DNA of 64,000 bases, from positions 191,364 through 255,363 of the forward strand of contig JAIBCM010000004.1 of assembly GCA_019694135.1 (NCBI GenBank), read 5' to 3'. Position 1 is the first letter of the stretch; the number at the start of each line of letters is the position of its first letter. A program made the position numbers and the translations under genes. The notes beneath the pieces are model-generated. The model had not been told where the DNA came from. It saw only the letters and a list, made by a program, of their open reading frames with translations, and ran no database searches. This stretch comes from Verrucomicrobiia bacterium. Its GTDB lineage: Bacteria; Verrucomicrobiota; Verrucomicrobiia; JADLBR01; JAIBCM01. Positions 52,764 to 60,362 of this stretch are shown here, one piece after another.

Positions 52764-52800
52764 AAATTAAAAAATATTTAAAGAAAGTAAATTGTGATTT

Positions 52801-53082
52801 GTGAAAATTTCTAAAGAATATGTTTCGCCGTTGGCAAGAATGCGTAATCTTGGTCCTAAAAGTGCTGAATTGATAGAGTCAATTGGTATTTTTGATGCTA
52901 AAGCATTAGCTAATGCTGGCACTTTAGAAGTTTGCCATAAACTTATTTTAGCCGGACATGTGATTTCCTTGAATATGGCTTATGCGATTCAAGGAGCATT
53001 AATGGATTGTGACTGGCGACGAATTCCAATAGAATTCCGTCGATATTTAGCTGTTGAGTTTAAAAAAATTAAGTCTCGTTAA
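52801..53082 (+). CDS. Stand-alone TfoX C-terminal-domain protein
   Basis: A 93-residue protein that corresponds to only the C-terminal helical domain of TfoX/Sxy-type proteins: LARMRNLGPKSAELIESIGI forms a helix-hairpin-helix, followed by DAKALANAGTLEVCHKLI and a final helix. Full TfoX proteins regulate competence; solo C-domains are common and of unknown function. It begins with GTG at 52801, after a weak AAGAAAG ribosome site. It converges on mgtC, 52 bases between stops; the gap holds an AT-only hairpin that may weakly end transcripts. Confidence 0.8.
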   Translation: MKISKEYVSPLARMRNLGPKSAELIESIGIFDAKALANAGTLEVCHKLILAGHVISLNMAYAIQGALMDCDWRRIPIEFRRYLAVEFKKIKSR

Positions 53083-53134
53083 TTTAACAATTTTTATCCT
53101 TAAATTAAATTTTGGATCAAAAAATATATTTTGA

Positions 53135-53806
53135 TTACGCCTTAATTTCTTGGACGCCTTCAACCTTTTGTAATTGCTCTACCAAAGTCAAAATCGTTTC
53201 GCGCGACGGGCTTCGCTCCAATTCAAATTGAGCATAATCTTTATTGGGTGAATGCCCTTGTTTTAACGTCAATTGTTTGACAGTAAGGCCGGAAGCTTGA
53301 AAGAGGTCTTCAATTTTTTTCAAAGATGTTTCATGACGATTAATCAACAGCGTGACCAGATTTTTTTGTCGAGGAAACAAACGTCTTTCCCAAGGTTTGA
53401 TGACTGCGAGAATGACGACGATTAATCCTGTGCTCGCAAAGGCCGCAAAATAAAGTCCGCCGCCCACTGCCAACCCCACACCTGCCATGGTCCAAAGACT
53501 TGCCGCGGTTGTAAGACCGCGAATGATTTCTTGTCGGAAAAATAAAATCGTGCCCGCGCCGAGAAAACCAATCCCACTCACTACTTGAGCCGCAACTCGC
53601 GAAGGATCTAAAATGGCCTGCGGATTGGTCAAAATATCAGCAAACCCAAATGAAGAAACGATCATGATTAAAGCTGATCCGAGACAAACCAGCATGTGCG
53701 TCCGCAATCCCGCTGCCCATTCCAACCGCTCACGTTCTAACCCTACAATACCACCCAAGATGGCTGATGTGACAAGTCGAAGAATGATTTCCTGATACGA
53801 TAACAT
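53135..53806 (-). CDS. mgtC: MgtC/SapB-family membrane protein
   Basis: A 223-residue protein. Five hydrophobic helices form the MgtC domain: ILRLVTSAILGGIVGLERER, AGLRTHMLVCLGSALIMI, VVSGIGFLGAGTILF and RGLTTAASLWTMAGVGLAVG are the conserved parts, including the acidic and arginine residues of the family. A C-terminal soluble ACT-like domain of about 80 residues follows (LINRHETSLKKIEDLF onwards). MgtC proteins act in adaptation to low magnesium or acid and may modulate ATP synthase or PhoR-type signalling in pathogens. No magnesium-riboswitch-like structure was spotted upstream. It starts 29 bases after the rmuC stop. Confidence 0.9.
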   Translation of the reverse strand: MLSYQEIILRLVTSAILGGIVGLERERLEWAAGLRTHMLVCLGSALIMIVSSFGFADILTNPQAILDPSRVAAQVVSGIGFLGAGTILFFRQEIIRGLTTAASLWTMAGVGLAVGGGLYFAAFASTGLIVVILAVIKPWERRLFPRQKNLVTLLINRHETSLKKIEDLFQASGLTVKQLTLKQGHSPNKDYAQFELERSPSRETILTLVEQLQKVEGVQEIKA

Positions 53807-53834
53807 GATTGAAAGTAGTAAGAATACCTAAACT

Positions 53835-55103
53835 TTAAAATTTTGCAGCATCAAACTCAACGTCATCGGTTGATAAATCCTCATGTTTTAATTCGAATTC
53901 GGAGCGAGTGGTAGAGAGGCGTAAAGAATCGTCAACTAAAGATAAATCTTCCAAGGTTTTGCCACTAACACCTCCGCCTAATTTTGCGAGCTTTTCTCCA
54001 CTGGGACGCACCATTCTTTCGTAACTGCCCACCGCATCATTGTAAGCAGAATTCGCTCGAGTCAATCCGCTACGAATTTTTTCTAAATGTTCAGTAAATT
54101 TCGTGACTCGCAAATATAATTCTTGTGCCGCAACGGCAATTTGACGGGCATTTTCGGTTTGCGCCTGTTGTTGCCAGTTCATACTGACCGAACGCAAAAT
54201 CGCAATCAACGAGCAGGGGGTCGCGACAAGAATTCTTTTATTTTGTGCCCAAATCATTAAATCGCGATCGCCTTCAAGCGCCGCGCTAAAGAGCGATTCT
54301 GCCGGTAAAAATAAAACCACATGATCCAGAGCATTCGGAAACTGCTTAGGATAATCGCGATCGGCTAAATTTTTAATTGTCGCTTTTAATTTATTGGCAT
54401 GTGCCGCCAAAGCTTCGGCACGTTTGATTTCATCCGCTGTATCAATAGCCTCAAGAAAATCCAAATCCGGCACTTTCGCATCCACAATAATCATTCGATC
54501 GCCCGGTAATTTCACAATTAAATCCGGTTTACTTTCGCCACTCTGCGCTTGCACCGAAAAATCGCAATGAGCACTCATTCCAGCCGCTTCCACAATCCGT
54601 CGTAACGTTTCTTCACCCCAACGTCCGCGCGCTTGATTTGAGCTTAGCACTTTTCTTAACTGAAAGGTTTCATTGGATAAAAGCTGACTATTTTGCGCGA
54701 GCCCTTCCAACTGTTTTTTTACCTCGCCCAAAATTGTCGATTGACTCGTTTCACTTTGCGCTAAGCGTCGTTGATAAGTTTCCAACTGCTGCTTCAAAGG
54801 TTCAACCAATGTTGCAATTGCCTGCTGACGTTGCGATAAATCGCCTTTAGCCGTCTCCTGAAATTTTGCTAATGTTTCATTCGCCAATCGTAAAAATTCC
54901 GGATGCGTTTGCTTGAGAGCATCCGCGCTCAACGCTTTGAATGCCTCCCGCAAATCGGTAAGAGCCTTTTCTTGTGACTCTTTCGCTGCTTGCAAATTTT
55001 CTGCAAAATGTGTTTTTGACTCTGCATATACCCGTTGCGCAAAAAACCAGCCAATCAAAAGGCCAATTCCTAATCCGATCAAAAGATAAATTTCGTTGGG
55101 CAT
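53835..55103 (-). CDS. rmuC: RmuC-family DNA recombination/stability protein
   Basis: A 422-residue protein with an N-terminal membrane helix (IYLLIGLGIGLLIGWFFA), a coiled coil of about 110 residues and the RmuC nuclease-like domain: ARGRWGEETLRRIVEAAGMS, KPDLIVKLPGDRMIIVDAK, and DHVVLFLPAESLFSAALE. RmuC limits recombination between short inverted repeats; the core has a restriction-like fold, with Glu, Asp and xDAK residues intact here. It transcribes toward mgtC. Upstream of it lies the decayed antitoxin region. Confidence 0.9.
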   Translation of the reverse strand: MPNEIYLLIGLGIGLLIGWFFAQRVYAESKTHFAENLQAAKESQEKALTDLREAFKALSADALKQTHPEFLRLANETLAKFQETAKGDLSQRQQAIATLVEPLKQQLETYQRRLAQSETSQSTILGEVKKQLEGLAQNSQLLSNETFQLRKVLSSNQARGRWGEETLRRIVEAAGMSAHCDFSVQAQSGESKPDLIVKLPGDRMIIVDAKVPDLDFLEAIDTADEIKRAEALAAHANKLKATIKNLADRDYPKQFPNALDHVVLFLPAESLFSAALEGDRDLMIWAQNKRILVATPCSLIAILRSVSMNWQQQAQTENARQIAVAAQELYLRVTKFTEHLEKIRSGLTRANSAYNDAVGSYERMVRPSGEKLAKLGGGVSGKTLEDLSLVDDSLRLSTTRSEFELKHEDLSTDDVEFDAAKF

Positions 55104-55198
55104 GATTTAATAATAGAACCTGTGTCAACCATTGCTAATATAGTTCCTTGATTTTATAGCATTTAAAGATTAATTTTATACTGACAACATATCCGAAA
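55104..55198. other. Intergenic stretch between rmuC and the decayed antitoxin
   Basis: AT-rich. Nothing clearly recognisable; rmuC promoter elements are expected here on the minus strand but no convincing -35/-10 pair was found. Together with the remnant below it makes a 365-base gene-free gap. Confidence 0.5.
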
Positions 55199-55375
55199 AT
55201 GAGCGCAACTGAAATCTTTGAACAGATCAAAGCTTACCGCTTGAAGAGCGAGCCATCGTAACAATATGTTGTGGAACATGATGATTCTTGGGTTCCAGGA
55301 GGATTTTAAGCAAGCGATGATTAAAAGCTAACGATCAGAGATGAGCAGTTGCTTTGAATGATCGCGAAGCGACGC
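55199..55375 (+). pseudogene. Decayed antitoxin-like gene
   Basis: From an ATG at 55199 the first 20 codons read MSATEIFEQIKAYRLKSEPS and then stop, resembling the start of small antitoxins of the type beginning with AEI-EI-AL. About 70 bases further on another frame gives DDSWVPGGF then a stop; shifting one base gives EDFKQAM, matching the DSWVPEDFKQAM-like segment of the same antitoxin group. So at least one stop and one frameshift break it, and the middle is missing. No toxin partner is recognisable. Evidence is by eye only. Confidence 0.4.
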
Positions 55376-55468
55376 TGGCTGTATTAAAATCAAGAAAACA
55401 ACCACAGGAAATTTATATTCTTTTCTTTTAATGAAACATTGCGAAAGTCGTCCAAATCCAGTTTCCTT

Positions 55469-56698
55469 ATGAAGCTTATTAATATGTGGGTTTGTCTGCC
55501 ATTTGCTTTAACACTTTTGCTTAAAGTTGAAACAGCTTTAGCCGAAGAACAAAAATTTCCCGACGCGCATGAAAAGCCGATCGAAAACTGGAAGGGGTCA
55601 GTGTTTCAATTAAGTCAGGATTATCCTCAAAAACTTGAGCCAGAAAAAGATTTAGCCTGGGAACAAATTGATTTCAAAAAAGAGCCGAAAAAATATCTCA
55701 AAGCAGTATTAAACTATGCCATCGAAGGCAACGAAGAAGTTGATTGGGCAGGGCAACATAACAAAATAAGGAAGTGGTATCATGCGCCTTGGTTGCATTG
55801 GGATTCCAATGGCAGGGAGTTTGTGCATGGATTAACGCGGGAAAGAGATTCATTGCCAGGTGAATTAGCCACATCGCAAACCAACCAATACCAAAATTGG
55901 GGAGTAGGACTTTATAATGCAGCAGGAGGTTATACGGTTGGACAGGTTTGGCAAAATCCCCAAGCCCCTGATCCTAGCAAAGCTGACTTTCCTGTAGGCA
56001 CAGTTTCGGTAAAATTAATCTTCACCCAAGCTGATGAAAAAGAGGTGGCCTATTTAAAAGGCGCTAAAACCTGGGAAGCATTTATTCACGAAAACTTGAA
56101 AGACAGCTTGAAACGAAAAATTGAACCGCTTCATTTAATTCAAGTTGATCTAGCTGTGCGTGATTCCCGATCGGAAGAAACAGGGTGGGTATTTGGCGCA
56201 TTTGTTTACAACGGAATGCTTCAAGGAAAAACAGTTTGGGACAAAATGATGCCTGTCGGCCTCATGTGGGGAAATGATCCTGGCGTGACAGAAGAAATGG
56301 TGGCAGCGAAAGAAGCTGTTATTAAAGAGACGTGGTTAAATCCTGACTTGGATTTTCTACCGAGAAAAGGCGGTTATGCGGGAAGAATGAATGGGGTGGT
56401 GGATAATCCTGTTTCATCCTGTTTATCTTGTCATTCGACAGCTCAACAGGTTCCTATTTCACCCTTGCTTCCACCTGACACCTTGCCTTTGAAACTCAAA
56501 ATGCAATGGTTTCGAAATTTTAAATATCCCGAGCCTTTTGATCAAGGGCAACAATCGCTCAACTACTCTTTGCAGTTATCGGAGGGAATACGAAATTTTA
56601 ATGCTTCTCAGTTGGCAAAATATTCCGAATCCATCCCCAATGAAAGAAAAGTTAGAACCTTTGAAAAGAAAGAAGAAGAAAAGAAAAAATCGCCATAG
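55469..56698 (+). CDS. Secreted CxxCH (cytochrome c-like) protein
   Basis: A 409-residue protein from ATG 55469, with a signal peptide (WVCLPFALTLLLKVETALA, cut before EEQ). The body is globular, with HWDSNGREFVHGLTRERDSL, NWGVGLYNAAGGYTVGQVWQ and AFVYNGMLQGKTVWDKMMP. Near residue 320, VSSCLSCHSTAQQVP holds a single C-x-x-C-H heme c motif; no distal Met ligand is obvious. The tail is charged and Lys/Glu rich. No named family was recognised; similar hypothetical cytochrome-like proteins exist. An electron-transfer or redox-enzyme role in the periplasm is inferred. A TTG start at 55439 is possible but poorer. Nearby CxxCC-type maturation is represented only by the TlpA-like gene at 4.3 kb. Confidence 0.7.
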   Translation: MKLINMWVCLPFALTLLLKVETALAEEQKFPDAHEKPIENWKGSVFQLSQDYPQKLEPEKDLAWEQIDFKKEPKKYLKAVLNYAIEGNEEVDWAGQHNKIRKWYHAPWLHWDSNGREFVHGLTRERDSLPGELATSQTNQYQNWGVGLYNAAGGYTVGQVWQNPQAPDPSKADFPVGTVSVKLIFTQADEKEVAYLKGAKTWEAFIHENLKDSLKRKIEPLHLIQVDLAVRDSRSEETGWVFGAFVYNGMLQGKTVWDKMMPVGLMWGNDPGVTEEMVAAKEAVIKETWLNPDLDFLPRKGGYAGRMNGVVDNPVSSCLSCHSTAQQVPISPLLPPDTLPLKLKMQWFRNFKYPEPFDQGQQSLNYSLQLSEGIRNFNASQLAKYSESIPNERKVRTFEKKEEEKKKSP

Positions 56699-56705
56699 CT
56701 TAAAG

Positions 56706-56734
56706 TTGACGCCAGACTAAAGATTCTTTATAAA
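56706..56734 (+). promoter_or_regulatory. Sigma70-like promoter ahead of the reverse transcriptase
   Basis: TTGACG at 56706-56711, a 17-base spacer, and TATAAA at 56729-56734. Transcription would begin near 56741, about 300 bases before the reverse transcriptase start. Confidence 0.6.
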
Positions 56735-56740
56735 AATGAT

Positions 56741-57037
56741 TCTGTTTTTTGAAATAGGTGTTCAATGGCTCTTTTCGTTAGAAACGTTTAACGAAAATGC
56801 TATGAAATTGGATAATTCCAGAAGCTGCGGCTTTGGTTTTGTCTTAGAATTTATAAATCTTATATGGTTTGGTAGTGGTTCGCTTAGCGCGTCTGCGTCC
56901 CTACGTGCCTGCGGTTTGCAACATCCGGCACTCCGGTCCTAGACTTGCGGCTTATCCAAACTTATGGTTTGTTAAGAATAAAGAAAACTCGTTACCCATT
57001 GAGCGCCTATTTCAAAAAACAGCGATTGTGAAAATGC
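56741..57037 (+). other. Long structured leader of the reverse transcriptase operon, possible ncRNA
   Basis: No credible gene occupies this 297-base stretch. It holds a perfect 9-bp hairpin, TTTTCGTTA (56772-56780) with TAACGAAAA (56789-56797), loop of eight. Next is a 7-bp hairpin with one bulged G at 56818-56836 (arms CCA-AAGC and GCTTTGG, loop TGCG). Then a GC-rich patch lies between 9-bp direct repeats at 56863 and 56963. Retrons and several other reverse transcriptase defence systems carry an ncRNA beside the RT gene; that this is one is inference. Confidence 0.4.
56863..56971 (+). repeat. Direct repeats TATGGTTTG flanking a GC-rich patch
   Basis: TATGGTTTG occurs at 56863-56871 and again at 56963-56971. 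Between them are 91 bases, much of it GC-rich (about 56880-56950), unlike the AT-rich surroundings. The form is that of a small inserted element with a 9-bp target duplication; no clear terminal inverted repeats were found. Confidence 0.4.
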
Positions 57038-58399
57038 ATGAAAAGCTTGGTGCAATATCTTAGTGAAGCCAAGCGTTACCAAATCCAGATTTCCAAACTG
57101 CATTTAAAACATGCCCAAAGCCGAAGATTATTTTCCATTGAACAAGATGAAGTGGCTTTAGCGTCTGTGATTCGAGATGAAAAACGTTTTGCTAAACTCA
57201 TGGCAAAAACAGTAGCTCAAGGGGAATATGAATTAAAACCGGCTCGACTAAGGACGATTGTAGTTAATGGGAAAGAGCGCGAGTTATTTCATTTTCGACT
57301 TTCTGATTATCTTTTGCATGGGGTAATAGCTGATTTGATTTTAGAATTGATGTTGCCCAATTTTTCACCTTGTCTTTATTCTTATTTGAAAGGAAGAGAT
57401 TGGTGGAAGGCGGTACAGAATTTTTCCCATTATGTGCGAGATTATCGTCAAAAAGTTAAAGATCCCAAAAAGCGGGGGATTTATGTATTGCGATGCGATA
57501 TTAAAAGTTATACGGACACCATCCCCGTTGGCAATAGCTCACCGGTTTGGGAACAGTTAAAAGAACTTTTTAAGTTTTATCCTTCTTCTAAAAATGAATT
57601 AAAAATTTGGGGATTGATTCAACAAGTTTTGCGTCCTGAAGTGTATATTAAAAAAGGACAATGTTTCACCAAACTTGAAGGGGTTCCTACGGGATCACCC
57701 ATTTCAACGACATTATTTAATTTTTATCTTCATCCGTTGGATAAAATGCTCGATCAAATTTCTGGAGCATTTTATGCGCGTTATTCGGATGATTTATTGT
57801 TTGCTCATCCTGAGCATAAAATTGTTGAACAAGCCAAAGAACAAATAAATACCATGCTGAAACAGCTTTTTTTAACGACAAATCCCGACAAGGAAAAAGA
57901 ACTGTTTTTCAATGGAGCAGGGCGACCTTGCCCTTTGAAAAGGGCTAAAGCTGCTGTGGTGGTAGATTTTTTGGGGTGCAGCGTTTATTTTAATGCAACC
58001 GTTGCACTCAAACCTGAGAAATTAAGGGTGATATTGGAAGAGCTACGTCAAAGAATTTTGCGAACGGTTCAATCGATCAAAGATGATAACAAGGAAAAGG
58101 CGGGAAAGATTATTTGTCACATGATTAATGAAACATTGGATCCTAATTCGTCGCGGTCACAAAAATATGCAGACTTTTTAAGAAGTATTATTACTAATCG
58201 CGAACAACTCAAACAGATTGACTACTTATTGGCTGTCTTGGTTTTGGAAGGTTTAACAGGGAGTCAGTCGCCGCGCGGATTTCGACAATATTCTTATCAA
58301 AAAATGAGAAAAAAATGGGGTTTAATATCCCTTTGTCATGCGCGAAATCGATTTGGGCGAAGGTTAAATGACTATGAAGAAGTTGAATCAATGGTTTGA
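57038..58399 (+). CDS. Reverse transcriptase, no maturase or endonuclease domain
   Basis: A 453-residue RT. Residues 110-120 hold the CLYSYLKGR segment; 151-162 LRCDIKSYTDTI carry the first catalytic Asp (D154); 215-221 GVPTGSP then ISTTLFNFYLHPLD form the dNTP-site motif; FYARYSDDLLFAHPE has the Y249-S-D-D252 pair; FLGCSVYF (311-318) is the primer grip. The usual YADD is YSDD here. No group II maturase, HNH, or retron VTG-type motif is seen. It fits the broad 'unknown group' RTs, many of which serve in phage defence; the exact class is unknown. The last 32 bases overlap the membrane protein gene, so both products are probably made together. The start has no strong ribosome site. Confidence 0.8.
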   Translation: MKSLVQYLSEAKRYQIQISKLHLKHAQSRRLFSIEQDEVALASVIRDEKRFAKLMAKTVAQGEYELKPARLRTIVVNGKERELFHFRLSDYLLHGVIADLILELMLPNFSPCLYSYLKGRDWWKAVQNFSHYVRDYRQKVKDPKKRGIYVLRCDIKSYTDTIPVGNSSPVWEQLKELFKFYPSSKNELKIWGLIQQVLRPEVYIKKGQCFTKLEGVPTGSPISTTLFNFYLHPLDKMLDQISGAFYARYSDDLLFAHPEHKIVEQAKEQINTMLKQLFLTTNPDKEKELFFNGAGRPCPLKRAKAAVVVDFLGCSVYFNATVALKPEKLRVILEELRQRILRTVQSIKDDNKEKAGKIICHMINETLDPNSSRSQKYADFLRSIITNREQLKQIDYLLAVLVLEGLTGSQSPRGFRQYSYQKMRKKWGLISLCHARNRFGRRLNDYEEVESMV

Positions 58400-60362
58400 T
58401 AATCAAAGAAAAAAGTCTGAAGCCATTGTTACTTTGGAAGAGACTTTATTGGGAGGAAGCTTTTTGCGCTATGCCTGGTTTCGTTTGAGATATTTTACTT
58501 TTCGAACTGTCGTTGAAGTGATGCTTCGTTTAATTGAGTTAAAAGTTCTCCTCACCTTATTGCCAACGGCTGTTGCTTACGTTTTGATCGGCATTAGAAT
58601 TCTTTTAGTTTTGGGTAGTGGATTTTGGTGGGGCGCTTTGGAGGTATTTCGGGAAAAACTTCGTAAACTTCATCGAGCCGGTAAATCATTTAAAATGCCA
58701 GAGGTCATTGGTATATGGCTTTCTTTTAGTTTATTAATCAGTTTTTTGGGATTAGTGATTTTGTTGGGAGTGGGACTTGATAAATTGCGTCATGGGATCC
58801 GAATGGAAACCGTTTACGGGTTAATTTGTTTTTTTCGTTTTTTACTGGAAATTCCTCTTACGACATTTCATTCTGGTGTTTACGCCATACGCCGTATTTA
58901 TCGACCGTTATATTGGATTGTGGCGATAGAACTTGTCAGTTCTTTAGGCAGTTTAGCATTATTTCCCTGGTTTGGGGTTTGGGCGTTGCCTCTGGCATTT
59001 TTAATTTCAAGTTTGCTGAATTTTTCTATCCGTTTTTATTATACTAAAAAAGTTTATTATTTTTATCGTTATTGGCCTTTATCATTGAATCTTTCTTTGA
59101 AAAAATGGCAACGGTTTGGGCCGCTATTAAAAAATGATCACTTTTTCATTGCAGGTTTAGCACACGCCTTCATGCGTTATGAAGTGTTGCTTTTGATTCT
59201 TTTCTTTCATCATATAAAAAGTGGATCAGAGTCGGGCAATATTTTAACGCTTATTTTTATTTTATCACCGCTTTTGGTTGCCAGTCGGGAATGGGCCCAG
59301 ATGTTTTATTTTGACTTTAAGCGATTGGAAGAAGGGCTCTATGAGAATTTTCGTAAGCAATTTCAAAGGCAGGTAGAGGATTTTTCACTGCTTTGGGGGG
59401 TGGGCGTTTGGATCATGATTATGAGTCTTGGAACGTTAATTTTGAGAAATTTTTCTTTTGAATCTTTTCTTTGGTTGGCTCCCTTTTTTGTCATTAATTC
59501 CCTTTTGGCTTATGAACAGGTAAAAGCTTTTAGTGATAAAAATTATAATTTAGTCATTCAAAGCGGTTTTATTTTTTTTATAGGCACTGCTTTTCTTTGG
59601 AATTTTTCGTCCAGTCCCACAGCTCAATTTGCTTATTTGGGATTAACGACTTTAGGAGCCTTGCGTCAGGTAAGAAAAAATGAGGAGTTCTTGAATCAAG
59701 AGACGCCTCATGTGCTTTCTCTATTGGAATGGTTGGAAAAATTAAAAAATTTATCAGAGCCTGTTAAATGGGGATATCTTGAGATCAATAAAGAGGAAAA
59801 AATATGGCAACTGAAAGTTTTAGCTGAAGAAATTCGAGTTTGTTTCAATCGAGGAGGTGAAATAACCCTTTGTTTTCCGAATAAAATCTTATGGTTTGAG
59901 GGGGGGGCTTTTACTGCCGAAAAATTAATCAAGACAGGCGCTGGCTTAATCAAACAATGGACAATAACACCCTTTTATTCTCGCGGAATTGAGATTTTGC
60001 AAAGCGCTAAATTGAAAGAAGTGTTGGAACTGAATGATGAAATAAAAATTGGTCGCGAAAATTTAGTTTTGCGTTTTAAAGATAAATTTCCGAGATGTTT
60101 TATTTACGATTTTAATGAGGCAGGGCAGTTAGCTCATTTCAATGCCAAGGAAAGAAGAAGTATTTTATTTGATGCCGTTTTCTTTGCTAGAAATCTTTGC
60201 CCCTCGGCAAGTCGAAGTGCTTTTGAGGTAACGACACTGTTGGATCAGGGCAAAATAGAGCTAATTTTTGTTATTCCTAAAGCAAAGTTTTCACAAGCAT
60301 TACGGGATCAATGGAGCAGTGAATTGCGAAAAAATAACATAAGTTATGCTATGATTTCTTAA
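58368..60362 (+). CDS. Polytopic membrane protein coupled to the reverse transcriptase
   Basis: A 664-residue protein of unknown family. About 10-12 helices between residues 55 and 435 form a membrane domain; the stretch RRIYRPLYWIVAIELVSSLG then WFGVWALPLAFLISSLLNFS resembles one half of polysaccharide-flippase (Wzx/MATE-like) proteins, loosely. Residues 440-664 are soluble, with mixed strands and helices. In that domain LAEEIRVCFNRGGEITLCFP faintly recalls a degenerate GGDEF domain, but this cannot be settled by reading. The gene overlaps the RT gene by 32 bases, preceded by GAAGG within it. Its stop overlaps the convergent SPFH gene by four bases. The tight coupling suggests that the RT and this protein work together. 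Confidence 0.75.
   Translation: MTMKKLNQWFDNQRKKSEAIVTLEETLLGGSFLRYAWFRLRYFTFRTVVEVMLRLIELKVLLTLLPTAVAYVLIGIRILLVLGSGFWWGALEVFREKLRKLHRAGKSFKMPEVIGIWLSFSLLISFLGLVILLGVGLDKLRHGIRMETVYGLICFFRFLLEIPLTTFHSGVYAIRRIYRPLYWIVAIELVSSLGSLALFPWFGVWALPLAFLISSLLNFSIRFYYTKKVYYFYRYWPLSLNLSLKKWQRFGPLLKNDHFFIAGLAHAFMRYEVLLLILFFHHIKSGSESGNILTLIFILSPLLVASREWAQMFYFDFKRLEEGLYENFRKQFQRQVEDFSLLWGVGVWIMIMSLGTLILRNFSFESFLWLAPFFVINSLLAYEQVKAFSDKNYNLVIQSGFIFFIGTAFLWNFSSSPTAQFAYLGLTTLGALRQVRKNEEFLNQETPHVLSLLEWLEKLKNLSEPVKWGYLEINKEEKIWQLKVLAEEIRVCFNRGGEITLCFPNKILWFEGGAFTAEKLIKTGAGLIKQWTITPFYSRGIEILQSAKLKEVLELNDEIKIGRENLVLRFKDKFPRCFIYDFNEAGQLAHFNAKERRSILFDAVFFARNLCPSASRSAFEVTTLLDQGKIELIFVIPKAKFSQALRDQWSSELRKNNISYAMIS

Noticed and set aside
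53116..53135. AT-only hairpin ATCAAAA / TTTTGAT between TfoX-C and mgtC
   Set aside because: Stem is nearly GC-free and overlaps the mgtC stop; too weak to call a terminator.
56736..57063. Two short open frames (56736-56942, 56869-57063) in the RT leader
   Set aside because: They run across the hairpins and GC-rich patch, have no ribosome sites and show no protein-like composition.
57038..58399. RT as a retron
   Set aside because: The thumb and finger motifs lack the retron VTG and NAxxH patterns, and no msr/msd-type inverted repeats bracket the leader by eye.
57038..58399. RT as a diversity-generating retroelement
   Set aside because: No near-identical template/variable repeat pair was seen in the window, and the dNTP motif GVPTGSP differs from the usual DGR form.
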